From Arthrobacter sp. 131MFCol6.1 (GTDB taxonomy: Bacteria; Actinomycetota; Actinomycetes; Actinomycetales; Micrococcaceae), in NCBI RefSeq assembly GCF_000374925.1, contig NZ_KB895548.1, forward strand, positions 1-64,000: DNA of 64,000 bases, given 5' to 3'. How positions within the stretch are numbered: position 1 is the stretch's first letter; every line of letters begins with the position of its first letter. The notes under the pieces are model-generated. The model saw only the letters and a program-made list of their open reading frames with translations. It made no database searches and had not been told where the DNA came from. Position numbers and translations under genes: made by a program. Of this stretch, positions 1-9,591 are shown piece by piece.

Positions 1-503
1 CAGGCCAGCAGCGTGATGACGGCCTCGGGGATCATGGGCAGGTACACGGCCACGCGGTCGCCCTTGGCCACGCCGAGGGACTCGAACGCGTTCGCGGCCT
101 TCTTCACTTCCTCGGTCAGCTGCGCGTACGTGTACGTGCGGGTATCTCCCGGCTCGCCCTCGAAGTAGATGGCCACCCGGTCCCCGTTGCCGGCCTCGAC
201 GTGCCGGTCCAGGGCGTTGTAGGCCGCGTTGACCTCGCCGCCGACGAACCACTTCGCGAACGGCGGGTCGGACCAGTCGAGTGCCTGGGTGAAGTCCTTG
301 GACCAGCTGAGCAGCTCGCGGGCCTGCTTCGCCCAGAACGCGGGACGGTCGGCGTCGGCCTCGGCGTACTCGGCGGCGGTGGCCACTGCGTTCGCGGCGA
401 ACCCGGCCGACGGCGCAAACCGGCGGTTCTCCTGGGACAGGTTTTCGAAGGCATCGCCCTGGGGCGCCTGCAATGCGGTGGATACGGGAGTCTGCTGGGA
501 CAT
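1..503 (-). CDS. acsA: Acetyl-CoA synthetase, N-terminal part (runs off the window)
   Basis: This is the first ~167 residues of an AMP-forming acetyl-CoA synthetase, which activates acetate to acetyl-CoA through acetyl-AMP in the cytoplasm. The product starts [12 protein letters not shown] and contains the family's N-terminal ACAS region ([20 protein letters not shown]) and the segment [15 protein letters not shown] that opens the ANL fold. The rest of the ANL domain lies beyond base 1. The ATG has a GAGG ribosome site about 6 nt upstream (GATGAGGTTCACC). It is transcribed away from the next gene across a 431-bp gap. Identification is by recognised family motifs; the substrate could also be propionate. 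Confidence 0.9.
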   Translation of the reverse strand, partial: MSQQTPVSTALQAPQGDAFENLSQENRRFAPSAGFAANAVATAAEYAEADADRPAFWAKQARELLSWSKDFTQALDWSDPPFAKWFVGGEVNAAYNALDRHVEAGNGDRVAIYFEGEPGDTRTYTYAQLTEEVKKAANAFESLGVAKGDRVAVYLPMIPEAVITLLA

Positions 504-934
504 GGTGAACCTCATCATTCATCGATCCGTGCCGCGCGGACGTTCGTGGTGCCTCCGCGCCGGGCCGCATGCGCGACGTCGGGCGGCGGCAGACCGCGGC
601 AGTGCCGCTAGCGCTGTCTGGAATCAACACTAATACGTGGGTCCGACCAAACGTGCGCCCCGTCACAAACAGCACCGTGAGCGGTGTTTGTTAAGCGCCG
701 AGTGGTCTGTCGCCGACGCCGGGCGGCGGGCCGGGGCAAGCGTCCGCGATTCGGAAATCCGGGGAATTCTGCTGCGTCCGCCCTCGGCTTGTCAGCTAGT
801 GATCGGCCATTCACTTGGCTAGGCTGAGATGAAGTTGTGACATCCGATGGAGGCGACAGGACCGCTGGCGGTTCTGTCCTTGCCTGCCGTTAGACGGCGC
901 TGTCCAGGGCGCCGCCATGCTAAGGAGATACGGA
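504..934. other. Divergent intergenic region with one imperfect hairpin
   Basis: The gap lies between the divergent acsA and the membrane protein gene. I see no convincing gene in it. Around 666-691 there is an imperfect inverted repeat (ACAAAC AG CACCG / CGGTG TTTGT, loop TGAG) that could be an operator or a hairpin. The end of the gap carries the AAGGAG ribosome site for the gene at 935. Confidence 0.4.
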
Positions 935-2359
935 ATGAACGAGCAAGACAACGGGCAACTCCGGGCGCCCGCCCAGAACCAAGGTGGAACGGCGCAGCCG
1001 GGGCCCGCCGGGTTCGGGGATGCGCCACGCTTCACGGTGGACAAGAAGACCGGGAAGAAGAACGAAGCCGTCCTCGGTCCGTTCACCATCCGTGACCTCA
1101 CCGTTTTCGGCTCGACGCTCCTTCTTTTCATCGCCTCGCTGATTCCGATGTTTGCCTTCGCCTACAACCTTTGGAACCTGGGCAGCCTGTTCTTCCTGGG
1201 CCTGGGCATCGTGCTGCCGCTCATTGTCACCGCGTTGTTTGTGGCCCGCCGTCTCAGCCCGTCGACCAAGATCCGGATCGGATCCCTGTCGATCGACCAG
1301 TTCGCGTCCGTTGTGGCGTCCTTCACGCTGGCCTTCTTTTTCCTCGCGGCCGCCGGGGCGTTCGTGCCGAGCATGCTGATCGCGCTCCTGGGCGCCTTGG
1401 GGCTCTTCGCCGCCACGGTGCTGGCCCGCTGGATTCCGTTCTTTGCCGGCGACTTCCTGGGCCGGGAGGATGCGCCTGCCCACGTGGTTGCCCGCGAAGC
1501 TGCTGTCCCGGTGCGGAAGCCCCGAGCGCCTAAGGCGGCGAAGCAACCGAAACAATCCAAGCTGACCAAGGACACTGCGGGTACAGGCGCAGCCGGGGCG
1601 GGCGCCTCTTCGGCGGCCGCATCCGGCGCGGTTGCGTCCGGCGCGGTTGCGTCGGGGGAGGCCGCGTCTGGCGCGGCTGCGGGCTGGGCCAAGCGTCCGG
1701 GCACCGGCAGCCAGGCGGCCATGCCGGCGGCAACCACACCTGCCGGGCCCGCTGCCGGGGCAGCGGCGGCGGGCGCGGCGTCCGCTGCAGCGCCCAGCGC
1801 TGCGGCTCCCGGTGCACCCGAGACCCAGGTCTCGGGCGTCGTGCCAGCGGCTGCCCCGGCACCGACGGCCTCATCGACGCCGTCGACGCCGGCCCAGACT
1901 GCGGAGCCCGCTCCGTCCGCCGCGGACAAGACCCGTACCGCCGGCGTTCCTGCCGCCGCCGCTGCCGGTGCCGCGGGCGCTGGTGCGCAGCCTGCTCCCG
2001 CCGCGGAACAGACCCAGGCCGCCGCCGTTCCGGCAGCTGCCGGCGGCAGTGCCCCCACCACGGTCAACCCCCAGGTCCGGCCGCAGGAACAAGCCCGGCC
2101 GCAGGAGCCCATCGGCGCGACCGTTGATCCCGCCAGCCGGCCCGCGGAGGACGATGTCCACCCCGTGCACGAGGCCTTCTGGTTCGCCGTCGCACAGCCC
2201 CGCACCGCCGTCGATGAGCGCACCGGTGCCCCGGCGTTCGTCATTGAACCCGGCGGCTGGGTCCTTGCCCTGGAGGACCGCGGCAACGAGTTCCTGGTCC
2301 AGCACACTGACGGCCGGCTCGGCGTTTTGCGGGACCTCAGCAACATCGAACGCGGTTAG
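935..2359 (+). CDS. Ala/Pro-rich membrane protein of unknown function
   Basis: A 474-residue protein that I do not recognise as a named family. Residues ~1-40 are hydrophilic. About four hydrophobic segments follow (~45-165, for example the stretch around STLLLFIASLIPMFAFAYNL). Then comes a ~230-residue low-complexity Ala/Pro/Gly region, and a compact C-terminal ~65-residue domain starts at HPVHEAFWFAVAQPRT. The low-complexity part includes four in-frame 15-bp repeats (ASGAV/ASGEA type) at 1619-1678. The start is the ATG 7 nt after AAGGAG, in preference to an upstream in-frame ATG at 917. It is followed 9 bp later by nth, so cotranscription is likely. The C-terminal domain may be cytoplasmic and regulatory, but that is a guess. 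Confidence 0.75.
   Translation: MNEQDNGQLRAPAQNQGGTAQPGPAGFGDAPRFTVDKKTGKKNEAVLGPFTIRDLTVFGSTLLLFIASLIPMFAFAYNLWNLGSLFFLGLGIVLPLIVTALFVARRLSPSTKIRIGSLSIDQFASVVASFTLAFFFLAAAGAFVPSMLIALLGALGLFAATVLARWIPFFAGDFLGREDAPAHVVAREAAVPVRKPRAPKAAKQPKQSKLTKDTAGTGAAGAGASSAAASGAVASGAVASGEAASGAAAGWAKRPGTGSQAAMPAATTPAGPAAGAAAAGAASAAAPSAAAPGAPETQVSGVVPAAAPAPTASSTPSTPAQTAEPAPSAADKTRTAGVPAAAAAGAAGAGAQPAPAAEQTQAAAVPAAAGGSAPTTVNPQVRPQEQARPQEPIGATVDPASRPAEDDVHPVHEAFWFAVAQPRTAVDERTGAPAFVIEPGGWVLALEDRGNEFLVQHTDGRLGVLRDLSNIERG
1619..1678 (+). repeat. 15-bp in-frame tandem repeat, 4 copies
   Basis: Four consecutive 15-bp units encode ASGAV, ASGAV, ASGEA and ASGAA in the low-complexity tail of the membrane protein. The unit is close to GCGTCCGGCGCGGTT. 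Confidence 0.8.
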
Positions 2360-2368
2360 TCCGCCGCC

Positions 2369-3226
2369 GTGACCACGGAATCCGGCAGCGCGGTCCCCGG
2401 GACCCCGAACCCGGGGAGCGCCAAGCCGGGTGCGCCGCGGGCGTCAGGAGAGTCGGTGCTGGCGCTCAAGCGCCGCGCGCGTCGGATCAACCGGGAACTC
2501 GCGGAACAGTACCCCTACGCCCACGCGGAGCTGGACTTCCGCACGCCGTTCGAGCTCGTGATAGCCACCGTGCTGTCCGCACAGACCACAGACGTGCTGG
2601 TCAACCAGATCACGCCCCTGCTGTTCGCGCGCTACCCGGATGCGCGGCGGATGGCGGAGGCGGATCCGGCCGAGCTGGAGGCCATCATCAAGCCCACCGG
2701 CTTCTTTCGCGCCAAGGCCAGAAATCTCCTGGCGCTGTGCAACCGGCTGGTGGACGAGTACGACGGCGAGGTGCCGGGCCGGCTCGCGGACTTGGTGACG
2801 CTGCCCGGCGTCGGGCGGAAAACCGCGAACGTTGTGCTGGGCAATGCCTTCGGCATTCCGGGCATCACGGTGGACACCCACTTCGGTCGCCTGGCCCGGC
2901 GCTTTGGCTGGACGGAGTCCGATGATCCGGTCCGGATCGAGTCCGACGTCGCCGCGCTGTTCGAGCCCAAGGACTGGACCATGCTCTCGCACCGCGTCGT
3001 CTTCCACGGCCGCCGCGTCTGCCACGCCCGCAAGCCGGCCTGCGGCGCCTGCGCCGTGGCTAACTGGTGCCCCAGCTACGGTGCCGGCGAGACCGACCCG
3101 GAGAAGGCCCGGAAGCTGCTCAAGTACGAACTCGCCCCGGGGCAGGAGGAACTGCTGGCCCGGCTGCTGGCCGAGACGCACCGCGCCGCGGAAATCCGGA
3201 TGGAATCGCAGAGGAAACAGCCGTGA
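2369..3226 (+). CDS. nth: Endonuclease III (DNA glycosylase/AP lyase)
   Basis: A 285-residue base-excision repair enzyme that removes oxidised pyrimidines and cleaves the abasic site. It has the helix-hairpin-helix with catalytic lysine ([14 protein letters not shown], about residues 148-161), the catalytic aspartate in [16 protein letters not shown], and the C-terminal 4Fe-4S motif C-X6-C-X2-C-X5-C ([17 protein letters not shown]). The start is a GTG; the ~30-residue Pro/Gly/Ser-rich N-terminus is non-conserved, so a later start is possible. It overlaps the NUDIX gene by 4 bp (GTGA), which indicates translational coupling. Nth next to a NUDIX CoA pyrophosphatase is a common actinobacterial pairing. 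Confidence 0.95.
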   Translation: MTTESGSAVPGTPNPGSAKPGAPRASGESVLALKRRARRINRELAEQYPYAHAELDFRTPFELVIATVLSAQTTDVLVNQITPLLFARYPDARRMAEADPAELEAIIKPTGFFRAKARNLLALCNRLVDEYDGEVPGRLADLVTLPGVGRKTANVVLGNAFGIPGITVDTHFGRLARRFGWTESDDPVRIESDVAALFEPKDWTMLSHRVVFHGRRVCHARKPACGACAVANWCPSYGAGETDPEKARKLLKYELAPGQEELLARLLAETHRAAEIRMESQRKQP

Positions 3227-3903
3227 CCGCGCGCCAGGACCTCGTCGATCTCGTTGCCGCGGTGGAAGCGGGCACGGCGCCGGCCCCGGACCCGCGCTGG
3301 CGGGAACTCGCCGTCGAACCCGGTGAGCGGGTCCGCAGGGCCGCGGTGCTGATGCTCTTTGGTGCGCTGGACAACGTCCCCGCGGTGTCCGAGAAGTTGC
3401 TCGCTCCGGCCGATTTGGACGTGCTGCTGCTGCAGCGGGCCCAGACGCTGGACGACCATCCCGGGCAGGTGGCGTTTCCCGGCGGCGGCATCGATCCGGG
3501 TGAGTCCGTGGTGGACGCGGCCCTCCGTGAGGCGGAGGAGGAGACTGGCCTGAACCCTGCGGGCGTGGACGTCCTCGGCGTGATGCCTGAACTGGCCCTG
3601 CCCCGGGGTAATTTCCTGGTGACCCCGGTCCTGGCCTGGTGGGCCGCACAGTCGCCGGTCCGGGTGGTGGACTACGGTGAATCCGCGCAGGTGTTCCGCG
3701 TCCCGGTCCGGGACCTGCTGGACCCGGACAACCGGGTGATGGCCACGGTCAGCCGGGCCGGCCAGACCTTCCAGAGCCCGGCCTTCACCGTCAACGGCGT
3801 CGTGGTGTGGGGGTTTACCGGGATGATCCTGAACCAACTCTTTGAACAGCTGGGCTGGGCCGTGCCGTGGGACCGCGCACGGCTGTACGGGATCGATGTG
3901 TAA
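3223..3903 (+). CDS. NUDIX hydrolase, CoA pyrophosphatase (NudL) type
   Basis: A 226-residue NUDIX protein, likely hydrolysing CoA or acyl-CoA to 3',5'-ADP and phosphopantetheine. The NUDIX box is intact: GGGIDPGES followed by REAEEETGL. Directly before it is the element [20 protein letters not shown], typical of the CoA-pyrophosphatase subgroup. The start is the GTG overlapping the nth stop codon, giving [11 protein letters not shown]. Longer in-frame readings run inside nth and are not supported. The C-terminus ([18 protein letters not shown]) matches the family. Substrate assignment rests on the motif only. Confidence 0.9.
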   Translation: MTARQDLVDLVAAVEAGTAPAPDPRWRELAVEPGERVRRAAVLMLFGALDNVPAVSEKLLAPADLDVLLLQRAQTLDDHPGQVAFPGGGIDPGESVVDAALREAEEETGLNPAGVDVLGVMPELALPRGNFLVTPVLAWWAAQSPVRVVDYGESAQVFRVPVRDLLDPDNRVMATVSRAGQTFQSPAFTVNGVVVWGFTGMILNQLFEQLGWAVPWDRARLYGIDV

Positions 3904-3936
3904 AGCCCGCAGGGCGCCGGCTAGCCGGCCGGTCTG

Positions 3937-4197
3937 CTAGCCGGCAGCCACCGGGCTGCCTGCCCGGGGAGCCAGCGCCCGTCCGCCCGACCTGCTGGTG
4001 GCGACCCGCCGGTGAGCTCCTGAACGATCCACAACCAGGCCGGTCGCGGCGTTCTCGCGCACGGCGTTGATGCCCGCCGCGGCGCTTTTGATGGAGCTGA
4101 AGAGCGGGGACACGGCCACTACTGTGCCATCCGCCGCCGTCAGCCTGAAGAAATATGCCTTGTCGCCAGCCTGCGCGATCTCAAAAATGCCAGCCAA
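3937..4197 (-). CDS. DUF1508 (YegP-type) domain protein
   Basis: An 86-residue protein starting MAGIFEIAQ with one DUF1508 unit (YFFRLTAADGTVVAVSP, then SIKSAAAGINAVRENA), a small fold often found as two tandem copies in YegP proteins. Here there is one copy plus a basic ~28-residue tail. The start is a TTG with a well-placed GGGAGG about 7 nt upstream. An ATG about 100 bp further up would add a non-conserved leader. Its function is unknown; family members are often linked to stress, but nothing here shows that. Confidence 0.75.
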   Translation of the reverse strand: MAGIFEIAQAGDKAYFFRLTAADGTVVAVSPLFSSIKSAAAGINAVRENAATGLVVDRSGAHRRVATSRSGGRALAPRAGSPVAAG

Positions 4198-4340
4198 ACC
4201 TCTGCCTCCCCAATTTCCTTGCGTCGTTGCAATAGCCGGCGGATCGTACGGGAAATTCGCCGGCCTTTCCGAGGGTAGCCCGGTGACGGAGCGCACACAA
4301 CGCTACCGACGGGTACGTTACAGGCGGTGACTTGGGTCAC

Positions 4341-6083
4341 TCATTTGGCGTTGTCGTACGAGTCCACGACGGCCACACTGACTGGAAATTCGACCGGAAT
4401 CCGGCCGAACAACAGCTCCTTGGCGGCAGCCGCGGAGTCCTCAATCGCCTTGATGCAGTCTCCGACCGCGCTTTCAGGGCAGTGCACCATCACCTCGTCG
4501 TGGAGGAAGAACACCAGTTCGCCAGCGGCGGCGCCTTCCGCCCGTGCGGCGCGAAGCCGGCGTCGCAGTTCCGCGAGCCAGCACGCCGCCCAGTCCGCGG
4601 CCGAGCCCTGGACCACGAAGTTCCGGGTGAAGCGGCCGCGCGAGCGGGCGATCGAGTCCGCCCGGCGCTGTTCTTCCGCGGTGGTGGAGTGCTGGGTCTG
4701 CAGCCAGCGCTCCGACGGCGGCGGGCTGCTCCGGCCCAGGCGTGAGGTGACGGTCCTGCCGGCTTCGCCGTCGCGGGCGGCCTGCTCGACGAAGCCCACG
4801 GCGCGGGGGTAGGTGCGGGCCAGCTGGGGCATCAGCCGGCCGGACTCGCCCGTGGTCGCCCCGTAGATTGCCCCGAGGAGGGCCACCTTCGCCTTGGCCC
4901 GGTCGCCGCCGAAGCCTTGGGCGGCAATGCCGGCATAGAGGTCCTTGTCCCGCGCAGCCTCGGCCATTTTGGAATCCTGGGCCAGTGCCACAAGCACGCG
5001 GGGCTCGAGCTGCGAGGCGTCGGCAACGATCAGTTTGTGGCCGGGATCGGCGTGGACCGCCCCGCGGACCTGGCGCGGGATTTGTAGCGCCCCGCCGCCC
5101 CGCGACGCCCACCGGCCCGAGACCACGCCGCCCACCACGTACTCAGGCTGGAACCTGCCGTCCTTCACCCAGGTATCAAGCCATGCCCAGCCGTTCGCCG
5201 CGTGCAGACGGGCCAGCTTCTTGTAGGCCAGCAGCGGCACGATCGCGGGGTGGCTGGATTCTTTCAGCTCCCATTGGCGGGTGGTTTTCACTTCGATGCC
5301 GTTGCGGTGCAGGGCGCGCATGAGCTCCTGCGGGGAGTCCGGGTTCAGCGCCGGCGACTTCAGCAGCAGCCTCAGTTCGGCCGTGAGCGATTCGAGTTTG
5401 GCCGGACGCTGGCCGGGAGCCGGGCGGGGTCCCAGGTGTTCCGCGAGGATCTGCTCGTGGAGTTCCTCCCGCCACGGGACGCCGGTGTGCTGCATTTCGG
5501 CGGCGATCATGGCCCCGGCGGATTCCGCCGCGAGCAGCAGCTGGAGCCGTTGACGCCGGCCGGCGTCAGGAACGACGTCCGTGCCGGGCCCCGTGCCGGG
5601 CGCCGTTCCCGCCTGGCGAAGTGCTTCCTGCTGCGCGGCGTACTCGGTGCGGAGAGCCTCAAGGGTTTGGCCGGGACGCTGACCGGGGGCCGGGGCATCG
5701 AACAGGGCCCCCTGTTCCGGCGGCGGGGCAGGAGGCTGCAGCCCCCGGGGCGGCTGGTGTAGCTCGTCGTCCTGGGTCAGCTTCTCCGCCGCCTGTGCGT
5801 AGCCGGTGTGGGCGGTGAACTCCGAGTGCGCCAGGATCGAACCGCACAAGGTGAGGTCGTAGCAGCGCTCGAGCTCCACCCCGGCGCGCAGCAGCGCTGG
5901 ATACCAGTCCTGCGTACGGTGCCAGATCCAGCGCGGCTGCCGCGCCTCAAGCTCGCGCACAACTCCGGCGAGGTCGCCGGCCCAGACAACTCGGGGTTCC
6001 GGATTGGCGGGTTCGGGCACGCCATCGGCCGTGAGTTGCTGCAATGCCGCGCCATCGGCGTGGGCGGCGAGCAGCAGGTACAT
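4341..6083 (-). CDS. Bifunctional 3'-5' exonuclease / family A DNA polymerase-like protein
   Basis: A 580-residue protein related to DNA polymerase I, of the actinobacterial type annotated as bifunctional exonuclease/polymerase. The palm motifs are recognisable: motif A as VADASQLEPRVLVALA, a motif-B-like KAKVALLGAIYGATTG, and motif C as FFLHDEVMVHCP near the C-terminus. QGSAADWAA lies between motifs B and C. The N-terminal ~190 residues hold a diverged exonuclease-like region. It is much shorter than PolA (~900 aa) and has no 5'-nuclease domain. I chose the ATG giving MYLLLAAHADG; in-frame upstream ATGs (6125, 6260) would add a non-conserved leader. It is probably accessory in repair. Confidence 0.85.
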   Translation of the reverse strand: MYLLLAAHADGAALQQLTADGVPEPANPEPRVVWAGDLAGVVRELEARQPRWIWHRTQDWYPALLRAGVELERCYDLTLCGSILAHSEFTAHTGYAQAAEKLTQDDELHQPPRGLQPPAPPPEQGALFDAPAPGQRPGQTLEALRTEYAAQQEALRQAGTAPGTGPGTDVVPDAGRRQRLQLLLAAESAGAMIAAEMQHTGVPWREELHEQILAEHLGPRPAPGQRPAKLESLTAELRLLLKSPALNPDSPQELMRALHRNGIEVKTTRQWELKESSHPAIVPLLAYKKLARLHAANGWAWLDTWVKDGRFQPEYVVGGVVSGRWASRGGGALQIPRQVRGAVHADPGHKLIVADASQLEPRVLVALAQDSKMAEAARDKDLYAGIAAQGFGGDRAKAKVALLGAIYGATTGESGRLMPQLARTYPRAVGFVEQAARDGEAGRTVTSRLGRSSPPPSERWLQTQHSTTAEEQRRADSIARSRGRFTRNFVVQGSAADWAACWLAELRRRLRAARAEGAAAGELVFFLHDEVMVHCPESAVGDCIKAIEDSAAAAKELLFGRIPVEFPVSVAVVDSYDNAK

Positions 6084-6160
6084 AGGGTCAATTCTGCCCT
6101 GCTCCAGGACGTGGTCCGTGCCCATTTCCCCCGGCGGCGGGTAGAGGGAAGCCGCCAGAC

Positions 6161-6169
6161 TTGTCCACA
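6161..6169 (+). promoter_or_regulatory. DnaA-box-like sequence in a divergent intergenic region
   Basis: TTGTCCACA matches the actinobacterial DnaA box exactly. It lies between the divergent polymerase-like gene and ssd. A single box may be chance; I do not infer an origin. Confidence 0.3.
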
Positions 6170-6220
6170 TAGCCCACGACGGCGGTTCCGCCGCGCTTCC
6201 GGCCCGGGCACAGTGGCAGC

Positions 6221-7330
6221 ATGAACAGGCACCAGCACCGTGGTCCGGGCTCGCCGCCACCGCGGGCGCATGAGCCCTGGACCCCCGGGGATTCCGCGGA
6301 AACCCTGCTCGTCACCGGGGTCGATGCGCTGCGCAGCGAGGTGGAACGCATCGTGGCGGCGGCCGGGGGCCAGCTGCGGACGGTGCAGGACGTTGCCGAG
6401 GCCGCGCCGTTTTGGGACGCCGCGGCCGCCGTGCTGGTGGGCAGCGACATCCGCGGGTTGCCGCCCCGGCGGAGGGCCCCTGCGGTGCTGCTCGGCCTCG
6501 AAGGTGATGAAGAAGGGTTGTGGCATCTGGCCGCCGCCGTCGGGGCCGAACGTGTCGCGGTGCTGCCGGACGCGGCGGCCTGGCTGGCGGAATACCTGAG
6601 CCGGTCCCGTGCGCCGGAAGCCGGCGGACTCGTGCTGGGTCTCACCGGCGGCTGCGGCGGTGCCGGGGCCACGACAGCTGCCATCTGGATCGCGCAGGCC
6701 GCCGCCGGGGCCGGGGTCCGGGTGCTGCTGATCGACGGCGACCTCTGGGGCGGGGGCCTGGAACTGGCGCTGGCCGCAGAGGACGCCCACGGGCTGCGCT
6801 GGCCGGATCTTGCCGGGGTGAGCGGCAGTATCGACACCGCCCAGCTGGAGGAGTCGCTGCCCGTCGCCGGTGGATTCTCCTTCCTGTCGTGGCCGGGAAC
6901 CCGGGACCGGGCCGCCGGCGTGGACGCGGCCACCGTGGCCGCGGTTCTCGACGCCGCCCGCCGCGGCTACGAATTGGTGGTGCTGGATATCGGCCGGGAA
7001 CGGGAAGCCTTGCGCGCCTTCGCCGGCGAATGCGATCGGATCATCGTCGTGGCGCCCGCCCGGCTGCGGGCCGCCGTCGCCACGGCCTGGCTGCTGCAGG
7101 AGCTTCCACCCGTGGACACCGCGCTCGTGGTCCGGGCCAGTCGCGGCGCCGCCTTGGATGCGCCGCTGATCGCCGGCTCCGTGGGGCTTGTCCTTCAGGG
7201 CATCATGCCGGACATCAAGGATCTGGCCGGGGCAACGGAACTCGGCCGCCTACTCGAAACCGGCCGGCACCGCGCCGTCCGCCGGTTCGCGGCCGGACTC
7301 CTTGAACTGAACGGAGGAGATGAGGCATGA
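6221..7330 (+). CDS. ssd: Ssd/TadZ-like MinD-family ATPase of the Tad locus
   Basis: A 369-residue protein of the septum-site-determining Ssd (Rv3660c) / TadZ group, which positions or regulates the Flp pilus apparatus. A ~130-residue N-terminal receiver-like region is followed by a MinD-like domain. The P-loop is atypical: LTGGCGGAGATTAA (residues ~141-154) has Gly/Ala/Thr but no lysine. A Walker-B-like segment VRVLLIDGDLWGGGLELAL follows. It is first in the Tad gene run and overlaps tadA by 4 bp (ATGA). In mycobacteria the same gene heads the same cluster. Whether it hydrolyses ATP is uncertain. Confidence 0.85.
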   Translation: MNRHQHRGPGSPPPRAHEPWTPGDSAETLLVTGVDALRSEVERIVAAAGGQLRTVQDVAEAAPFWDAAAAVLVGSDIRGLPPRRRAPAVLLGLEGDEEGLWHLAAAVGAERVAVLPDAAAWLAEYLSRSRAPEAGGLVLGLTGGCGGAGATTAAIWIAQAAAGAGVRVLLIDGDLWGGGLELALAAEDAHGLRWPDLAGVSGSIDTAQLEESLPVAGGFSFLSWPGTRDRAAGVDAATVAAVLDAARRGYELVVLDIGREREALRAFAGECDRIIVVAPARLRAAVATAWLLQELPPVDTALVVRASRGAALDAPLIAGSVGLVLQGIMPDIKDLAGATELGRLLETGRHRAVRRFAAGLLELNGGDEA

Positions 7331-8670
7331 GTGCCCATTCGGCCGCAGGACCGGCAGAACCGGAACGTCCGGCCCGCCGGGCACCGGGCCGCCGCCGCTC
7401 GCAGGGATTTCTCGACGAAACGCTGCTGGAGTCCGTACGCGAGTCCGTCATGGCCGATGCCTCCCCGGTGACCGCGTCAAGGGTCGCGGCGGCGGTCCAG
7501 GCGAGCGGGCGGCTGCTTGGCACGGCCGGCGCGCTGGCCGCCGTGGAGAGCATCAGCGCGGAACTGAATGGACTGGGTCCCCTGCAGCCGCTCACCCGGG
7601 ATCCCGCCGTGACGGACATTTTCGTCAACGGGCCGGACTCGGTCTGGCTGGACCGCGGCCGCGGTCTTGAGAAGGCGCCGGTCGTCTTTTCCGGGGAACC
7701 GCAGGTCAGGGCCCTCGCCGCGAGGCTGGTGGCAGCCGGCGGCCGCCGCCTGGATGACGGTTCGCCCTGCGTCGATGTCCGGCTCGACGGCGGCTACCGG
7801 GTGCACGCGGTGCTGCCGCCGATTTCCACGGCCGGGACACTCCTGAGCGTGCGGATCCGGCGGGCCACGGTTTTCTCCATGCCGGAGCTGCAGCGCGCCG
7901 GCATGTTCGGGACCGGGACGCTCGGGAGCCTGGTCCAGTCCGTGCTCGAACGCATGGTGGCGTCCAGGCTGAGCTTCCTCATCAGCGGGGCCACCGGTTC
8001 GGGGAAGACCACGCTACTGGCGACGTTGCTGGGTTTGTGCCACCCCGGGGAGAGGCTCGTCCTGATCGAGGACGCCGCAGAACTAAATCCCGTCCACCCG
8101 CACGTCGTCTCGCTGGAATCCCGGCACGGAAACCTGGAAGGTGGTGGCGCCGTGGACTTGGGCGAACTGGTCCGCCAGGCTCTCAGGATGCGGCCGGACC
8201 GGCTGGTGGTGGGCGAATGCCGCGGCGCTGAGGTCCGCGAGCTGCTCTCGGCTATGAACACCGGACACACCGGAGGCGGCGGGACCATCCACGCGAATGA
8301 GGCGGCGGCTGTGCCGGCCCGGCTGGCGGCCCTTGGCGCGCTCGCCGGCATGGGCCAGGACGCGGTACGGATGCAGGTCGCCAGCGCGATCGACGCCGTC
8401 GTGCACGTCGAGCGGACCGAATCGGGGCGCCAGGTCGCCAGCGTTGGAATCATGGAGGTCCAAGACTCGGGCCTGGCTGTCGCTGCCGCACTGGAGATCC
8501 AACGGGGCGAGCTCCGCTTCGGCGGGGCCTGGCCACTGCTGGCGCACCGTCTCGGCATGGATCCCGGGTTGGCCGGGGCGGGCCCCTCCGATCTGCCGGC
8601 GGCGCCGCCGCCGGCAGGACGCCCTCCGGGATCCGTGCACGAATCCTTACAGCCATGGGCGCAGCGATGA
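7327..8670 (+). CDS. tadA: TadA/CpaF-family secretion ATPase
   Basis: A 447-residue hexameric AAA-type ATPase expected to power Flp/Tad pilus assembly at the inner face of the membrane. The Walker A is ISGATGSGKTTLLATLL (Lys ~227). The Walker B/Asp-box region is around RLVLIEDAAELNP, and the His-box region is GGGGTIHANEAAAVPARLAALG. The N-terminal region includes ITDIFVNG-like PAVTDIFVNGPDSVW, diagnostic of CpaF/TadA. It overlaps ssd upstream and tadB downstream by 4 bp each, so the three are likely translationally coupled. Confidence 0.93.
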   Translation: MSAHSAAGPAEPERPARRAPGRRRSQGFLDETLLESVRESVMADASPVTASRVAAAVQASGRLLGTAGALAAVESISAELNGLGPLQPLTRDPAVTDIFVNGPDSVWLDRGRGLEKAPVVFSGEPQVRALAARLVAAGGRRLDDGSPCVDVRLDGGYRVHAVLPPISTAGTLLSVRIRRATVFSMPELQRAGMFGTGTLGSLVQSVLERMVASRLSFLISGATGSGKTTLLATLLGLCHPGERLVLIEDAAELNPVHPHVVSLESRHGNLEGGGAVDLGELVRQALRMRPDRLVVGECRGAEVRELLSAMNTGHTGGGGTIHANEAAAVPARLAALGALAGMGQDAVRMQVASAIDAVVHVERTESGRQVASVGIMEVQDSGLAVAAALEIQRGELRFGGAWPLLAHRLGMDPGLAGAGPSDLPAAPPPAGRPPGSVHESLQPWAQR

Positions 8671-9578
8671 CCGGTTTCCTCATCGTCGTCTTGGTCCTGG
8701 CCGTGTGGTTGGCATTTCCCTCCCCGCGCGCGGCCGGCCATCGTACCCGCAGGGCATTGCAGGCCGCGGGCACGCGAGGTCCGGCGGCTCACGGGCCGCC
8801 GGGATCCCGGCAAGGACGAGCCGTCGGGGGCATGGCCCGTTGGCGCGGTGGGGGATCCGCCGATGCCGGGCCCGTCCCCATGACGGTCCTGGTCCAACAA
8901 TTGGCCGCGCTGCTGAGGGGAGGGCGCATCCCCGCCCGACTGTGGGATGAACTGTGGGCGCTGTACGGCGGGGACGCCGCGGGGGACTGGCCGGTGTCGC
9001 AGGTCGCGGTTCACGGCGCCGGCCGCGATCGCCCCCGCGACCGCACAGGGGACGGCGCCGGAACGGTCCTCGGCCCGGAGTCCCGGAGGATCCTTGCAGC
9101 CGCGCGTGGCGCCGCCCTGCGCGGGTCCTCCGTGGGCGCGGCCATCCGCCGCGAGGTCTCCGCGGTTTCTGCCGGTGAGGGCGCCGTCGTCCCGGCCACC
9201 AAGGGTGCCGTCGGCATCCGGGCCCGCCGCGACGTGCGCGTGTGGGGCGAGCTCGCCGCATGCTTTGACACCGCTGAGGCCAGCGGTTGCCCCCTGGCCG
9301 ATGTCCTGGCGCGCTTTGCCGCCCACCTTGAGTCGGAGGACGACGCCGAGGCTGCCCGGCAGACCGCCTTGGCGGGGCCCCGCGCAACCGTCCGCCTACT
9401 GACCTGGCTGCCGCTGTCAGGCCTGGGCCTCGGCCTGCTGCTCGGCGTTGACCCGGTCGCGACACTGCTGGGAAATCCCTGGGGCCTCACTGCGGTGGCC
9501 GCGGGCGTGGCGCTCACCGTCGTCGGCCGGCTGTGGTCCGCAAGGCTCGTCCGCGCCGCGGCGGAAGCCCCAACGTGA
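8667..9578 (+). CDS. tadB: TadB-like type II secretion F-domain membrane protein
   Basis: A 303-residue inner-membrane platform protein. It has an N-terminal hydrophobic segment (GFLIVVLVLAVWLAF), then a T2SSF-like cytoplasmic region (LVQQLAALLRGGRIPARLWD and ACFDTAEASGCPLADVLARF), then two C-terminal hydrophobic segments (LLTWLPLSGLGLGLLLG and AVAAGVALTVVGRLW). The start is the ATG of the ATGA overlap with tadA; an ATG 12 bp earlier would also work. The middle is unusually rich in Gly/Arg/Ala, so identification relies on position and the F-domain pattern. Confidence 0.82.
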   Translation: MTGFLIVVLVLAVWLAFPSPRAAGHRTRRALQAAGTRGPAAHGPPGSRQGRAVGGMARWRGGGSADAGPVPMTVLVQQLAALLRGGRIPARLWDELWALYGGDAAGDWPVSQVAVHGAGRDRPRDRTGDGAGTVLGPESRRILAAARGAALRGSSVGAAIRREVSAVSAGEGAVVPATKGAVGIRARRDVRVWGELAACFDTAEASGCPLADVLARFAAHLESEDDAEAARQTALAGPRATVRLLTWLPLSGLGLGLLLGVDPVATLLGNPWGLTAVAAGVALTVVGRLWSARLVRAAAEAPT

Positions 9579-9591
9579 CGCAGCGGCCGCC